Shown: positions 42,623 through 52,207 of the stretch, one piece after another
Layout of the letters: the number at the start of each line of letters is the position of its first letter
Numbering within the stretch: the stretch's first letter is position 1
Origin: Lacihabitans sp. CS3-21
GTDB lineage: Bacteria > Bacteroidota > Bacteroidia > Cytophagales > Spirosomataceae
Assembly: GCF_024343675.1 (NCBI RefSeq)
Contig: NZ_RJUD01000018.1
Span: forward strand, 22,628-86,627
Length of the DNA: 64,000 bases
Direction: 5' to 3'
Position numbers and translations under genes: made by a program
The notes under the pieces: model-generated
Told to the model about the DNA's origin: nothing
Database searches by the model: none
The model's input: only the letters and a program-made list of their open reading frames with translations

Positions 42623-43225
42623 TTAAAATTCCACCCTACTCAGAATACTTCTACCGAGCGTAATTTCGTCTGTATATTCTAAATCACCGCCGATAGGTAT
42701 TCCTCTGGCTATGGTACTTACTTTTACTGTTAAATCTTTCAGTTTTTTTCTGATATAAAAAGCAGTGGTATCGCCTTCCATGGTTGGACTGAGAGCCAAA
42801 ATAATTTCTTTGATTTCAGGATTGCTTTGGATTCTGGTCAACAGACTTTCAATATTCAAATCTTGTGGACCTATTCCTTGAATAGGTGAAATGATTCCTC
42901 CCAAAACATGGTATTTGCCCTGAAACTGACTGGTGTTCTCAATTGCCAACACGTCTTTGGAATCTTGTACAACTGCAAGGATTGATGAATCTCTTCTGTG
43001 AGAGCCACAAATCTGACATATTTCTGCATCAGAAATATTGTGACAAGTAATACAGTAAGTAGTTTTTTCTACCAGATTTATCAGTGAATTACTGAGATTG
43101 TGGGCTTGGCTTTTTTCAGATTTTAACATGTGAAGAGCCAATCTCAAAGCAGACTTCTTGCCAATTCCTGGCAATTTTGAGATTTCGTTTACAGCGTCTT
43201 CTATTAGTTTAGAGGGATAATTCAA
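42623..43225 (-). CDS. recR: recombination mediator RecR
   Basis: 200 residues. HhH motif ISKLPGIGKKSALRLALHML at the N-terminus, four-Cys zinc finger CITCHNISDAEICQICG, and Toprim domain containing VVQDSKDVLAIENT and ILALSPTMEGDTTAFYI with the conserved Glu. The C-terminal Walker-B-like segment ARGIPIGGDLEYTDEITLGRSIL is complete. Helps load RecA with RecF/RecO at gaps. Follows clpS by 12 nt. Confidence 0.95.
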   Translation of the reverse strand: MNYPSKLIEDAVNEISKLPGIGKKSALRLALHMLKSEKSQAHNLSNSLINLVEKTTYCITCHNISDAEICQICGSHRRDSSILAVVQDSKDVLAIENTSQFQGKYHVLGGIISPIQGIGPQDLNIESLLTRIQSNPEIKEIILALSPTMEGDTTAFYIRKKLKDLTVKVSTIARGIPIGGDLEYTDEITLGRSILSRVEF

Positions 43226-43237
43226 TCTTTTCTGTAT

Positions 43238-43531
43238 TTAACGAAGTAATATTTCAGCCGATATTCCTCTTTGACAAATGGCATTTCTGATGGGCTTTAA
43301 TTCATCAAAATCCCCATTTTTCACCGAACACTTTCCTTTGAAATGAATGATGAGTGTGCATTGTTCGGCTTGCTCTTGGGAGTGCTCACATACCTCAATG
43401 AGCGTGTCTATCACATGGTCAAAAGTATTGACTTCGTCGTTGAAAACAACAATGGAATACAACTTTACATCGTCAACCACTACTTCGTCCTCAATCAAAA
43501 CCTCTACGTCTGTCTGGGGTGCAAACTTCAT
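43238..43531 (-). CDS. clpS: ATP-dependent Clp protease adaptor ClpS
   Basis: 97 residues. ClpS core: LYSIVVFNDEVNTFDHVIDTLIEVCEHSQEQAEQCTLIIHFKGKCSV, including the ND-x-x-N/T region contacting N-degrons and the His-rich helix. The C-terminus ISAEILLR fits the family. Delivers N-end-rule substrates to ClpAP/ClpCP. Overlap with recR is not seen but the gap is only 12 bp, so they probably share a transcript. Confidence 0.93.
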   Translation of the reverse strand: MKFAPQTDVEVLIEDEVVVDDVKLYSIVVFNDEVNTFDHVIDTLIEVCEHSQEQAEQCTLIIHFKGKCSVKNGDFDELKPIRNAICQRGISAEILLR

Positions 43532-43744
43532 ATTACAGTACCTTATGATTTTTTTACAAATTTATCAGGTTTTTGAAAAACTTGAAGATATAGGTTAATA
43601 TTTATTTACGCAATTAAAATATTATTGATATAATAATTCAGAATTATTTTCTATTAAAAAATGACATATCAATAAAGAACTTTAAGATTAAATTTCAATT
43701 TGTAAATCGATAGATATTTACAATTGGCTTTGATTTGAATGCTT

Positions 43745-44383
43745 TCAAGTAGTTTTCAGCGAATCGCTCACTTTCAAAGCAAATTTCAGCAAGGCATTGT
43801 TACCACTCAAATTAAGTTTCCGGCAGATATTGGCTCGGTGATTTTCTACGGTTTTGGTGCTGATAAAGTTTTCGTCGGCTATTTGTTTGGTTGTTTTTTG
43901 TAAGGCGATTTCCTTCAAAATCAGTTTTTCCATTTTGGTCAAATCGCCTATCAATTCGTTGTTATCATTGACAAATACAAAAGCCTTTGTGTTGTCGACC
44001 GAAATGTAGTGTCCGCCCTCATAGGCTACTCTGATGGCAGAAACCAAGTCATTGACGGCATCGTCTTTAAAGACATAACCGCTGATACCCAGTGCCATTG
44101 CTGCCCGAATAATATCGGCGTCTTTGTGCATACTTAAAATCACAATCTTGATATTTTTATGGTCTTTTAGCAGCACTTTTGCCACTTCAATGCCATTCAT
44201 CAAGGGCATATCCAAGTCGAGCGTGGCTACGTCGGGTTGCAAAGCAATGATTTTCTCTAAGGCTTCTTGTCCATTACAGGCCGAATCAAGAATTTCAAAG
44301 TCAATTTCATCAGCAAGGGTGTCTTTCAAGCCTTTCAGAAACAATGGATGGTCGTCTGCGATAATTATTTTGATAGTTTTCAT
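43745..44383 (-). CDS. NarL/FixJ-type response regulator paired with the 7TM-DISM kinase
   Basis: 212 residues. Receiver: IIADDHPLFLKGLKDTL, VATLDLDMPLMNGIEV (Asp about 57), IVILSMHKDADI, and YVFKD. LuxR HTH: TKMEKLILKEIALQKTTKQIADENFISTKTVENHRANICRKLNL. The stop of the partner kinase lies 26 nt upstream; the interval holds a CCCC/GGGG hairpin. This pair is divergent from the LamG gene with the 27-bp element and is the best candidate for its regulator. Confidence 0.93.
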   Translation of the reverse strand: MKTIKIIIADDHPLFLKGLKDTLADEIDFEILDSACNGQEALEKIIALQPDVATLDLDMPLMNGIEVAKVLLKDHKNIKIVILSMHKDADIIRAAMALGISGYVFKDDAVNDLVSAIRVAYEGGHYISVDNTKAFVFVNDNNELIGDLTKMEKLILKEIALQKTTKQIADENFISTKTVENHRANICRKLNLSGNNALLKFALKVSDSLKTT

Positions 44384-44409
44384 AGCCCTCTTACCCCCAA
44401 CGGGGGATT

Positions 44410-46260
44410 TTATAATTTAACGATTGGAATTTGTATCAATATTTGTGTTCCAGCTCCTATTTCCGAAGTGATATTTATCGTTCCTCCAAGCAAGGCAACT
44501 CTTTCTTTTATGCCAATAATGCCCTGTCCGTTTACTCCAACATTTTGATTAAATCCTATGCCATTATCTTGAAACAAAATTTCAAGACTTTGTGCTTTTC
44601 GGATGATTTTTAAATAAATTTTAGTGGCTTTTGAGTGTTTCACTACATTGTTGAAGCTTTCTTGCAGGATTCTGTAAATATTAATATCAAGTTCTTTTGG
44701 CACAACACCATCAACAGATTCGTCCATTTTTAGTGCAATTTTTAGCTTAGAGGAATCTCGCATTTTTTCGACCAAAACTTGAATAGCAACCGTCAAACCC
44801 ATTGCACTCAAAATCGGCGGACGCAAATTATATGCCATCGAACGCGTATCGTCGAGGGTTTCGGTCGTTATATCCAGCAAAATATTTAGGGTTTCTTGCA
44901 TATTATCTGTAATCGATTTTTGATTAAGCGTCCGCAAAATTTTATTCCGAATTGTTAGTAAATTTTGTCCCAAACCATCATGAATATCGGCAGCCAAACG
45001 CTGTCTTTCGGCTTCGATACTACTTATCAAATTTTGTGAATATTGGTTTAATGCTTCTACTAACTTTTCTTGATAATAGGTGTTTTCTTCTCTGATAATT
45101 CGGAATTTATCATTGACCGCCAAAGCCAAAAGCACTGATTGCGTTAGTACCGCAATGTGCATGGCGTAATGCGTTACGAATACATCTGGCAAGAGTCCGG
45201 TGAGGAATAACTGAAATACAGAACCAAAAATAATCAAGCAAACTGTGGCTATTAAACCAAAAATATAGGAGGCAAAACCTTGTCGTTTAGCCGCCAATAT
45301 CGACACAAAAAGCAATAAAGCTACCAACGAAGTGAGGGCATTCATCAATACAATAAATGTATTAAATCCCCACGGATGCACAAACGAAAAAGCTAACAAT
45401 GCATAAATCAGATAGGTAGCAAAACCGAATGTTTTATAGGCCCACGGCACTAATGTTTTAAGATTGAAAAATTCACTTGTAAAGCGATTAGAACAAATAA
45501 AAGTAAGACACAATGCGACGGCTATCGACTGGCTACTCCAATAACCGCTATTCGGAAAAATATATTGATAAACAAAGCCATCGAAATAGGCTATCGCCAA
45601 AGTAGAAAATGCCACTTGTAGCAAGAAAATAATGTAGATTTTTTCTTTCGTGATGAAAAAAAACGATAGATTAAACACTATTATCAATATTAAAATACCA
45701 TAAACTATGCCCAAAAAGAACATTTTCGACACATCCCATTGATAAAATCCTTGTGCTGTTAGCAGTTCGCCTGTAAGATTTCGTGGCTGTCCGTTTCCTA
45801 TAGTTTTTAGATAATAATCTACCTGCTGATTGGGTGAAAGCTTGATTTCAAAAACAGGTGTTCGGTATTTTATGGGTCTTGTAGAAAACGGAAAATTCAC
45901 GCCAACAACCGTAGTTTCGACCACTTTCTGATTGACGATTTTGTATAAATACACGTCTTCGTTGACAATACTTTCAAGGGCTAAAAGTTTGGTTATTTCA
46001 GTTTGAGTAGAATTATCAAAACTAAATTTCAGCCAATAATTTGAGTACGTTACACCAATATTTAGGTTTGAAATTGGCTCAAAATTCGCATTATTTTCTT
46101 GCAAAAGCTCATTTATGGTCAAATTTCGCTCAGAATCTTTAAAAACCATTGTGATTTTTTCTAAAGAAACTCTTTCTGTCAAATTTCCAATATCGGTTAC
46201 TTGTCCTTTTGCAGAAAAGACAAACAAAGAGAGTAAGAGATAAAGAAATCGGAGAGACAT
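44410..46260 (-). CDS. sensor histidine kinase with 7TMR-DISM input domain
   Basis: 616 residues. Signal peptide LRFLYLLLSLFVFSAKGQ; periplasmic 7TMR-DISMED2 domain at about 25-165 (NIGVTYSNYWLKFSFDN, PVFEIKLSPNQQVDYYLKT); seven membrane helices at about 180-385; then the HisKA_3 helix AERQRLAADIHDGLGQNLLTIRNK and HATPase with LQESFNNVVKHSKAT and FQDNGIGFNQN. DISMED2 domains in this phylum are thought to sense carbohydrate-like or small extracellular ligands. Divergent from the LamG protein gene (174 bp). Confidence 0.93.
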   Translation of the reverse strand: MSLRFLYLLLSLFVFSAKGQVTDIGNLTERVSLEKITMVFKDSERNLTINELLQENNANFEPISNLNIGVTYSNYWLKFSFDNSTQTEITKLLALESIVNEDVYLYKIVNQKVVETTVVGVNFPFSTRPIKYRTPVFEIKLSPNQQVDYYLKTIGNGQPRNLTGELLTAQGFYQWDVSKMFFLGIVYGILILIIVFNLSFFFITKEKIYIIFLLQVAFSTLAIAYFDGFVYQYIFPNSGYWSSQSIAVALCLTFICSNRFTSEFFNLKTLVPWAYKTFGFATYLIYALLAFSFVHPWGFNTFIVLMNALTSLVALLLFVSILAAKRQGFASYIFGLIATVCLIIFGSVFQLFLTGLLPDVFVTHYAMHIAVLTQSVLLALAVNDKFRIIREENTYYQEKLVEALNQYSQNLISSIEAERQRLAADIHDGLGQNLLTIRNKILRTLNQKSITDNMQETLNILLDITTETLDDTRSMAYNLRPPILSAMGLTVAIQVLVEKMRDSSKLKIALKMDESVDGVVPKELDINIYRILQESFNNVVKHSKATKIYLKIIRKAQSLEILFQDNGIGFNQNVGVNGQGIIGIKERVALLGGTINITSEIGAGTQILIQIPIVKL

Positions 46261-46330
46261 ACCAATGGTTAAAAAACTAAGATTGAAATCAAAAGTATTA
46301 AAGTTTTCAATAAAACAGATATTTCCCCCT

Positions 46331-46382
46331 AAAAATGAGGGTTAGCACCTATTTTTTGAGGAATGGCAAAAACGTAATTTTG
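46331..46382 (+). promoter_or_regulatory. 27-bp operator copy 1 plus -7 box, LamG gene promoter
   Basis: The 27-bp element at 46331-46357 ends in GGGTTAGCACCTATTTTTT and is identical to the one at 48412-48438. 17 bp further comes TAATTTTG (46375-46382), a -7 box, and the ATG is 78 bp after the element. The core GGT-TAGC-ACC is a small dyad. Spacing and identity with the second promoter point to coregulation. Confidence 0.75.
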
Positions 46383-46434
46383 CTCAATAAATTAGCCAAA
46401 AACCAGTTTCCTGAAAGGGTATCAAGCCTTCACT

Positions 46435-48396
46435 ATGAAATACTTTCCTATATTTTTCTTCTGTTTGCTTACGCAGTTTGCAGTAGCACAAACTTGTATA
46501 ACGCCAACGTTTAATCAAATACCACCGATTTGTGAAGGTGAGAATGTTGATTACCTTTTTTTACCTCCAACATCTAACAATGGAGCTAACGGTACGTGGT
46601 CGCCTGCTACTATCAGTAATACAGCAACAACCACCTATACTTTTACACCCATGCCAGCTATGCCAGGAATGCCATGCTTTACCACAACTACTATGATTAT
46701 AGAAGTTAAAAGCCCAGTTACTCCAAGATTCACCATACCAGTGATTTGTGAGGGTGCCGCATATACTTTGCCCACAACTTCAAATGAGGGCATAACGGGG
46801 ACTTGGTTTCCTGCATTTAACAGTTCAATGCTTAATCAAATATATACTTTTACACCTTCATCAAGACGTTGTACGAATGAGGCCATGGTGCCAATCTCAA
46901 TAACTCCAAATACGATTGAACCTACACCTATTTTCGACCAAATTCAACCAATTTGCTCTGGAACAAATTTAATTTTACCTACAACCTCAATAAATGGCAT
47001 TTCTGGAACTTGGACTCCAGCTATAAATAATACAAGCACTACTACCTACTTTTTTAAGCCTACTCTTCAACAATGCCAAATAGCAGGTATAGAGCCTTCC
47101 ATGACTGTAGTAGTAAATCCGAGTACAAGCAATACCACTAATATAACAACTTGCGACTCTTATACTTGGAGCGTAAACAACGTAACTTATAACTCATCAG
47201 GAACTTATACTTCTGTAAATGGTTGCCATACCGAAATTTTGAATTTGAGTATCAATCTTGCCGCAGGGGCAGCTCTTAGTTTTGATGGCATTGATGATAA
47301 TTTACAAATTCCCCATAATTCAAGTCTGAATATGACTCAGTTTACCATTGAAACTTGGTTAAAATGGGGGCGTTCGGATAATTTCGTTGACTTTATTTGT
47401 AGTAAAGATTTTGAATTAATGGAAATCCATACGGGCGGTGCATTGGGCAATAATATTAGGTTTATACCAACACATGGCGTTTGGTTAGATGGTGGAGTGA
47501 ATACAATTACACCTAATACTTGGATATACGTAGCGTGTGTCTATAATCCGAGCATTGGACTGGCAAAAATGTATATCAATGGCGTAGAAATTCCGCTGAC
47601 AAACAATGGTGCAAATCCGCTGACCACACCAGTTGTTTCGAGTACAAAGGATATGTTTATTGGTACCCGAGGAGGAGGAGGCAATTACCCCATGGCTGGA
47701 CAACTGGACGAATTTAGAGTATGGAATCGGGCTTTGAGCCAAGCCGAGATTCAGAGTAGGTACAATTGTGAAATTCCGACTGCTGACTGTGGACTTGTTA
47801 TAAACCTGCATTTCAATCAAGGATCTGGCAGCGGAATAAATACCTCGATTTTAAGTGTGACCGATGCTTCGGGCAATAATAATCATGCAACTTTAAATAA
47901 TTTCGATAAAAGTTGCGGAAATTTCTATTCAAATTTTTTGGCTACGGGCGGCCTTACAAGTGGAGTTTCTTGCACAAATAATACGATTTTACCCACATTT
48001 TCAGCTTTACCTTCCATTTTTTCGGGGACAGTCGCTTCGCCACTATCCTCGATTTCAAACAATGGAATTACAGGAACTTGGACACCTGCATTTAATAATT
48101 TGGCTACTACAACTTATAGTTTTACACCCACCGCAGGGCTTTGTAGCAATCTTGGAACGGCCAATCTAACACTCTCCGTAATGCCTTGTCCAACAACACA
48201 AACCTTTACTTCGTCCAACGATAATATTTCATCGGGAACAAACTTGCAAAAGGCAAATCAAGTCATCACGGCTACAAACAAAATTACTGGTGGAAATACA
48301 ACTTATCAGGCAGGAAATAAGATTGAAATGAACCCTGGTTTTGAGGTTTCGGGCGGTGCAATTTACTTGACAAAAATCTTAGCAGGGTGTAATTGA
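46435..48396 (+). CDS. LamG-domain surface protein with four NGI-GTW modules
   Basis: 653 residues. Signal peptide MKYFPIFFFCLLTQFAVAQ. Four copies of a short beta module (TTYxFTP after NGxxGTWxPA) occur at about 45-80, 105-140, 175-210 and 540-580. Residues 285-455 are a concanavalin/LamG fold (ALSFDGIDDNLQIPHNSSL, QLDEFRVWNRALSQAEIQ). The last about 70 residues (SSNDNISSGTNLQKANQVI ... MNPGFEVSGG) match the 3-coathanger stack type of surface repeat. No T9SS sorting domain is obvious. Probably a secreted adhesin or glycan binder; controlled by the adjacent kinase by inference. Confidence 0.8.
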   Translation: MKYFPIFFFCLLTQFAVAQTCITPTFNQIPPICEGENVDYLFLPPTSNNGANGTWSPATISNTATTTYTFTPMPAMPGMPCFTTTTMIIEVKSPVTPRFTIPVICEGAAYTLPTTSNEGITGTWFPAFNSSMLNQIYTFTPSSRRCTNEAMVPISITPNTIEPTPIFDQIQPICSGTNLILPTTSINGISGTWTPAINNTSTTTYFFKPTLQQCQIAGIEPSMTVVVNPSTSNTTNITTCDSYTWSVNNVTYNSSGTYTSVNGCHTEILNLSINLAAGAALSFDGIDDNLQIPHNSSLNMTQFTIETWLKWGRSDNFVDFICSKDFELMEIHTGGALGNNIRFIPTHGVWLDGGVNTITPNTWIYVACVYNPSIGLAKMYINGVEIPLTNNGANPLTTPVVSSTKDMFIGTRGGGGNYPMAGQLDEFRVWNRALSQAEIQSRYNCEIPTADCGLVINLHFNQGSGSGINTSILSVTDASGNNNHATLNNFDKSCGNFYSNFLATGGLTSGVSCTNNTILPTFSALPSIFSGTVASPLSSISNNGITGTWTPAFNNLATTTYSFTPTAGLCSNLGTANLTLSVMPCPTTQTFTSSNDNISSGTNLQKANQVITATNKITGGNTTYQAGNKIEMNPGFEVSGGAIYLTKILAGCN

Positions 48397-48411
48397 AATT
48401 TACATTCAACC

Positions 48412-48463
48412 AAAAATGAGGGTTAGCACCTATTTTTTAAAAACCACACTGCACTTAGTTTTG
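48412..48463 (+). promoter_or_regulatory. 27-bp operator copy 2 plus -7 box, second surface-protein operon
   Basis: Exact copy of the element at 46331-46357, again ending GGGTTAGCACCTATTTTTT, followed 17 bp later by -7 box TAGTTTTG (48456-48463). The ATG of the next gene is 74 bp downstream of the element. Element, spacer length and box position are the same as in copy 1. Confidence 0.75.
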
Positions 48464-48511
48464 CACAAAGATTTATCGCTATCCTAATTTAGTCAAAATA
48501 AAATTTATACT

Positions 48512-49993
48512 ATGAAACATTTTATACAATTCGAGAAACTAATCATTTTCAGTGTCTTCTTTTTTGGTATTAATCATTATTTGTTTGCGAACACTATGGG
48601 AGGGCCTCAAAACCATGGGTATCCTGGTTCAAGAAAAAGTGCTTCGGCTATCAAACCCAAAATGTTACAAACCTTTGATGTAAGTGCCTTAAACTTGAAA
48701 AATACTCAGAAACAACTTTCGGTTGCTCAAACTAACACGGCAATTTCAATCGGCTATTCAGATTTTAATACCATTTCCAGTATTGGAAATACTTGGTTGC
48801 TATACCAAAAAGAAAATGGGGGCTTTAGTATGAACGTTGGTACAGCAAACAGTACTTCTCCCCAAACTTGGACTTTACCCGCAAATCTTGTGTCAGGTAT
48901 TTCGGGTGTAGGTAGAAGCGATTTTATTAACCCAAACACTGTACCCGCTGGCTTGGAAATTTCGGGAGCAAATAAAGTCATGCGAAGCTATTATTTTGAC
49001 AACAATGACAGATTACTGGACGAATATGACCATTTTTTTATTGATAACGACGGCGTTGACCATCTGGGCACAAGCTACGATGTAGAAGTTGGCGGTGACG
49101 ACAATTTTGATGAAGAGCCTGACTATGAATATGCCGATGTACCTTTTGATTTAGGGGATAATTTCTCGACAACGTTTGAAGAAAAAGATTATTTTTCCAA
49201 TCAAACACTCACAAAATACATTCAAAGTTCGATGGTTGATGCCTTCGGAACGATATCAACTCCCGATGGTGTGTATGAGTGCTTACGCATAGTTGTTACA
49301 AGCCAAAGATATACTCGCCCCGATGAAGCTACTGCCTATACGCTGGAAGGAAATTATATTTGGATAAGTTTTTTGACAAAAGAGGGCGTGTATTTCAGAG
49401 GAGTAGCTTCAAGCTCAAGCGGTACAGCCAATATTAGTTTTTTTGAATATAGAAAAGTGGTTCCAACGGCAACTTTAACCGAAGGAAACGATGTAAAACT
49501 AAGCAATGACTCGAAAGGAGTTACGATAAACACAGACAATGACACGGCACATCCATCCGCCATTTTAGATGTAAAAAGTGAGAATTCGGGCATTTTGATT
49601 CCTCGCATTGCAAAGGCCAATCGTCCTGCTTCTCCAGCTGAAGGGCTATTGATTTATCAGATTGATGAAACTCCTGGCTTTTATTATTTTGATGGAACGG
49701 GCTGGCGGATTATGGGATCAAGCCCTTCTGCAAGAATCTCTGCCGAATCTACAACTCCAAATACTACCAACATAGAAAAACAAAGTGGTTTTGCGAATCT
49801 TAAAAAAGGTGCTGCTTTTATAAAATTTAATAGGAAAGTTGAAAACCCTGAAGACTTGATCATCAATCTACAAATGGAAGGTGACGGAAAAGGGTTATTT
49901 GTATCTAAGAAAACACCTGAAGGTTTTGAAGTAAGAGAAATAAATAAAGGGAAGTCAAATTCTCGCTTTAGTTATGTTTTTGATATAAAATAA
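48512..49993 (+). CDS. exported protein with phage-tail-like C-terminal module
   Basis: 493 residues. A hydrophobic N-terminal segment (LIIFSVFFFGINHYLFA) serves as signal. The middle region is acidic (DVEVGGDDNFDEEPDYEYADV) and contains a beta-rich domain around YFDNNDRLLDEYDHFF and GEGVYFRG-like turns. Near the C-terminus HPSAILDVKSENSGILIPRI, LLIYQIDETPGFYYFDGTGW is the conserved segment seen in many Bacteroidota surface proteins that resemble tail fibres. Function unknown. First gene of an operon with lnt (1-nt overlap). Confidence 0.7.
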   Translation: MKHFIQFEKLIIFSVFFFGINHYLFANTMGGPQNHGYPGSRKSASAIKPKMLQTFDVSALNLKNTQKQLSVAQTNTAISIGYSDFNTISSIGNTWLLYQKENGGFSMNVGTANSTSPQTWTLPANLVSGISGVGRSDFINPNTVPAGLEISGANKVMRSYYFDNNDRLLDEYDHFFIDNDGVDHLGTSYDVEVGGDDNFDEEPDYEYADVPFDLGDNFSTTFEEKDYFSNQTLTKYIQSSMVDAFGTISTPDGVYECLRIVVTSQRYTRPDEATAYTLEGNYIWISFLTKEGVYFRGVASSSSGTANISFFEYRKVVPTATLTEGNDVKLSNDSKGVTINTDNDTAHPSAILDVKSENSGILIPRIAKANRPASPAEGLLIYQIDETPGFYYFDGTGWRIMGSSPSARISAESTTPNTTNIEKQSGFANLKKGAAFIKFNRKVENPEDLIINLQMEGDGKGLFVSKKTPEGFEVREINKGKSNSRFSYVFDIK

Positions 49994-51531
49994 TGACCAA
50001 AATTTTAATAAAATATTCTTGGATACTCAGCGGAATTCTATTAGGCTTGTCATATCCTAGCTATCATCCAATTCCATCGGGTATTTTGGCTTGGATTGCA
50101 TTCGTTCCTTTTTTGCTCGAAAACCAAAAAAGTAATGCTTTTAAAATATATCTTGTAAAGGCAAGTTTGCTCTGCATTATTACCATGTCAGTTGAGGCTT
50201 GGTGGGTAAATCTATATAGTTTTTCAGCGTTTTTGATCTGTGTATTTTCTCAGTTTTTATTTTTACTGGTACCACTCTGTGTTTTTTATTATTCAAACAA
50301 AAGATTCGGTTGGAGTAAAGCTCTGCTGCTACTTCCATTTTTATGGACACTTTTAGATTTCCTGGCCCACCAAGTACCGCATAGTTTACAAATCTACATG
50401 TTGCCTTACACACAAACAAATAACACCTGGCTGGTTCAGTTTGCGGATCTTACAGGAATGTGGGGCATCAGTTTTTGGGTGGTAATGATGAACAGTTTAC
50501 TAGCATTGGCTTTAGCAAATAGGAAAGTTAAAAACTTTGCTTACCTATTCATTTGGCTGGTAGTTCCGCTTTTCTATTCTTACTATGTAGTTTCTTTTAA
50601 TCCAAAAAGCGTTCTGAGTTCATCAAACAAAAAGACAAAAGTGAGTTTGATTCAAACTAACATTGACAGCTACCATCAAGATAGTTTGACGGTCCAAAAA
50701 ACATTTGATCAAATCGTAAGCTTATCAGATTCAGCAGTAAAAAATACCCAGCCAGATTTATTACTTTTGCCCGAGGCGGCATTTCCGCTTTCGCTTTTTC
50801 AAGATTCGGTATTATTGGACTTTACAAAAAAATCTATTGCAGCTTGGCAAACCTCGGTGGCCATCGGTTATGCGGAGTACCCCGATAGTAGTAATAAGGC
50901 TGTTTTTAGAAACAATGCATTGGTTTTTACACCACAATTGGCCATGTTTTGGGACTCATTAAAAATTAAACCCAGCGATGTGAAAGTATATCAAAAACAA
51001 TATGGTTTGCCATTTGTAGAGCTCACGCCTTATTTTGAAAAAACTCCTTCGCTTAGAGGTTCAGCAATGGAAAGAGGCAAAGAACCTTTGGTTTTTGATT
51101 ATAAAAATTTTGAAAATGAAAACTTTAAAGTGGCACTAAGTATCTGCTGGGAGCAAATGCACCCTGAAAAAATAGCCACTTTAGTGATGCAAAATGCAGA
51201 ATTTATAGCCCTGATGAACAACGATGCTTGGTTTGGAAAAACTGCCGGAGCCAAGCAATTATTGAGCTTTACACGCTTGCGGGCCATCGAAAACCGAAGA
51301 ACCATAGCCAGATGTTCAAATGGTGGCATTTCTTGTTTTATTGACCCATTCGGTAAAATCTATGGTAAAATCCCCTGGTTCACTACTGAATTTAGTACCC
51401 AAGAAGTTCTGTGCAATTCAAAAAAGAGCTTTTATACCAAGCACCCAAGGTTCTTTCTTGGATGTGTTTTGGTCTGGTTAATACTTTTAATTTTTTATTT
51501 CGAATTATTTAAGAAAAATAAAACCGTTTAA
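49993..51531 (+). CDS. lnt: apolipoprotein N-acyltransferase
   Basis: 512 residues. Six N-terminal membrane helices, then a periplasmic nitrilase-like domain. The catalytic triad is recognisable: Glu in LLLPEAAFPLSLF, Lys in VYQKQYGLPFVEL, and Cys in ALSICWEQMHPEKI. RLRAIENRRTIARCSNGGISCFIDPFGKI is the conserved C-terminal segment. Acylates the N-terminal Cys of lipoproteins, of which this window encodes several. Its start overlaps the preceding stop by one base. In Bacteroidota several lnt paralogues can occur; this one is in an unusual surface-protein operon. Confidence 0.92.
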   Translation: MTKILIKYSWILSGILLGLSYPSYHPIPSGILAWIAFVPFLLENQKSNAFKIYLVKASLLCIITMSVEAWWVNLYSFSAFLICVFSQFLFLLVPLCVFYYSNKRFGWSKALLLLPFLWTLLDFLAHQVPHSLQIYMLPYTQTNNTWLVQFADLTGMWGISFWVVMMNSLLALALANRKVKNFAYLFIWLVVPLFYSYYVVSFNPKSVLSSSNKKTKVSLIQTNIDSYHQDSLTVQKTFDQIVSLSDSAVKNTQPDLLLLPEAAFPLSLFQDSVLLDFTKKSIAAWQTSVAIGYAEYPDSSNKAVFRNNALVFTPQLAMFWDSLKIKPSDVKVYQKQYGLPFVELTPYFEKTPSLRGSAMERGKEPLVFDYKNFENENFKVALSICWEQMHPEKIATLVMQNAEFIALMNNDAWFGKTAGAKQLLSFTRLRAIENRRTIARCSNGGISCFIDPFGKIYGKIPWFTTEFSTQEVLCNSKKSFYTKHPRFFLGCVLVWLILLIFYFELFKKNKTV

Positions 51532-51535
51532 AATC

Positions 51536-52147
51536 ATGAAAAAAGCATTTCTTTATTCCGTATTACTGTTGATTAGTTTGCAATCATTTGGGCAGAGTGC
51601 CAGCTATTTTGGTAGATACGCAGGCGGCGTCGGATTAAACCAAAACTCTTTAGAAAGAGCTTCGGCCTTAGGTTATAATGCCAAAGTTTCCGTTGATGAT
51701 GGCTTGGTGTTGGGAGATACCACACTCGTGAAAGTCGGTATTGGCCTTTCGAATCCGAGATATCGCCTCGACGTAAAAGGTGTTTTTAACATGCGAACTG
51801 CCTACAATTCTCCTGCATTCAAAATAAACGACCGCAATTTCCTTGAATTAGACGAAAAAGGCTTGTTTGTATTGAACTCCTTCAAGATGAAATATGAAAA
51901 CGAAAATCAGTGGTCAGATAAGGTTTTTGACAAGACTTACAAGCTGATGTCATTGCAAGAGGTATCAAAATTCATCAGCGAAAATAAACATTTACCAAAT
52001 GTTCCTTCAGCTCAAGAAGTTGTAAAAAATGGCATTTCTATCGATGAAATGGTATCCAAATTGCTCGAAAAAGTGGAGGAATTGACGCTTTACACCATTC
52101 AGCAGCAAAAGGAAATTGAGGAATTGAAGAAGAAATTTGGTAATTGA
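51536..52147 (+). CDS. exported tail-fibre-like protein with coiled-coil C-terminus
   Basis: 203 residues. Signal peptide KKAFLYSVLLLISLQSFGQ. ASALGYNAKVSVDDGLVLGD and RLDVKGVFNMRTAYNSPAF resemble the repeat found in trimeric tail-fibre and YadA-like stalks. The C-terminal half, LMSLQEVSKFISENKHLPNVPSAQEVVKNGISIDEMVSKLLEKVEELTLYTIQQQKEIEELKKK, is the widespread Bacteroidota segment with HLPNVPSA and a terminal coiled coil, related in layout to S74-type intramolecular chaperones. Starts 4 nt after lnt, so it is in the same operon. Confidence 0.72.
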   Translation: MKKAFLYSVLLLISLQSFGQSASYFGRYAGGVGLNQNSLERASALGYNAKVSVDDGLVLGDTTLVKVGIGLSNPRYRLDVKGVFNMRTAYNSPAFKINDRNFLELDEKGLFVLNSFKMKYENENQWSDKVFDKTYKLMSLQEVSKFISENKHLPNVPSAQEVVKNGISIDEMVSKLLEKVEELTLYTIQQQKEIEELKKKFGN

Positions 52148-52154
52148 TACTTTT

Positions 52155-52193
52155 AGAATGGAAGATGAATTTCGAGAGCATATCTTCCATTCT
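52155..52193 (+). other. strong intergenic hairpin before the LytTR gene
   Basis: Perfect 12-bp stem AGAATGGAAGAT / ATCTTCCATTCT with a 15-nt loop; the outer TAATTG/CAATTA can extend it. No T run follows, so it looks like a processing or stability element rather than a classical terminator. Confidence 0.6.
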
Positions 52194-52207
52194 CAATTAT
52201 AAAAATC

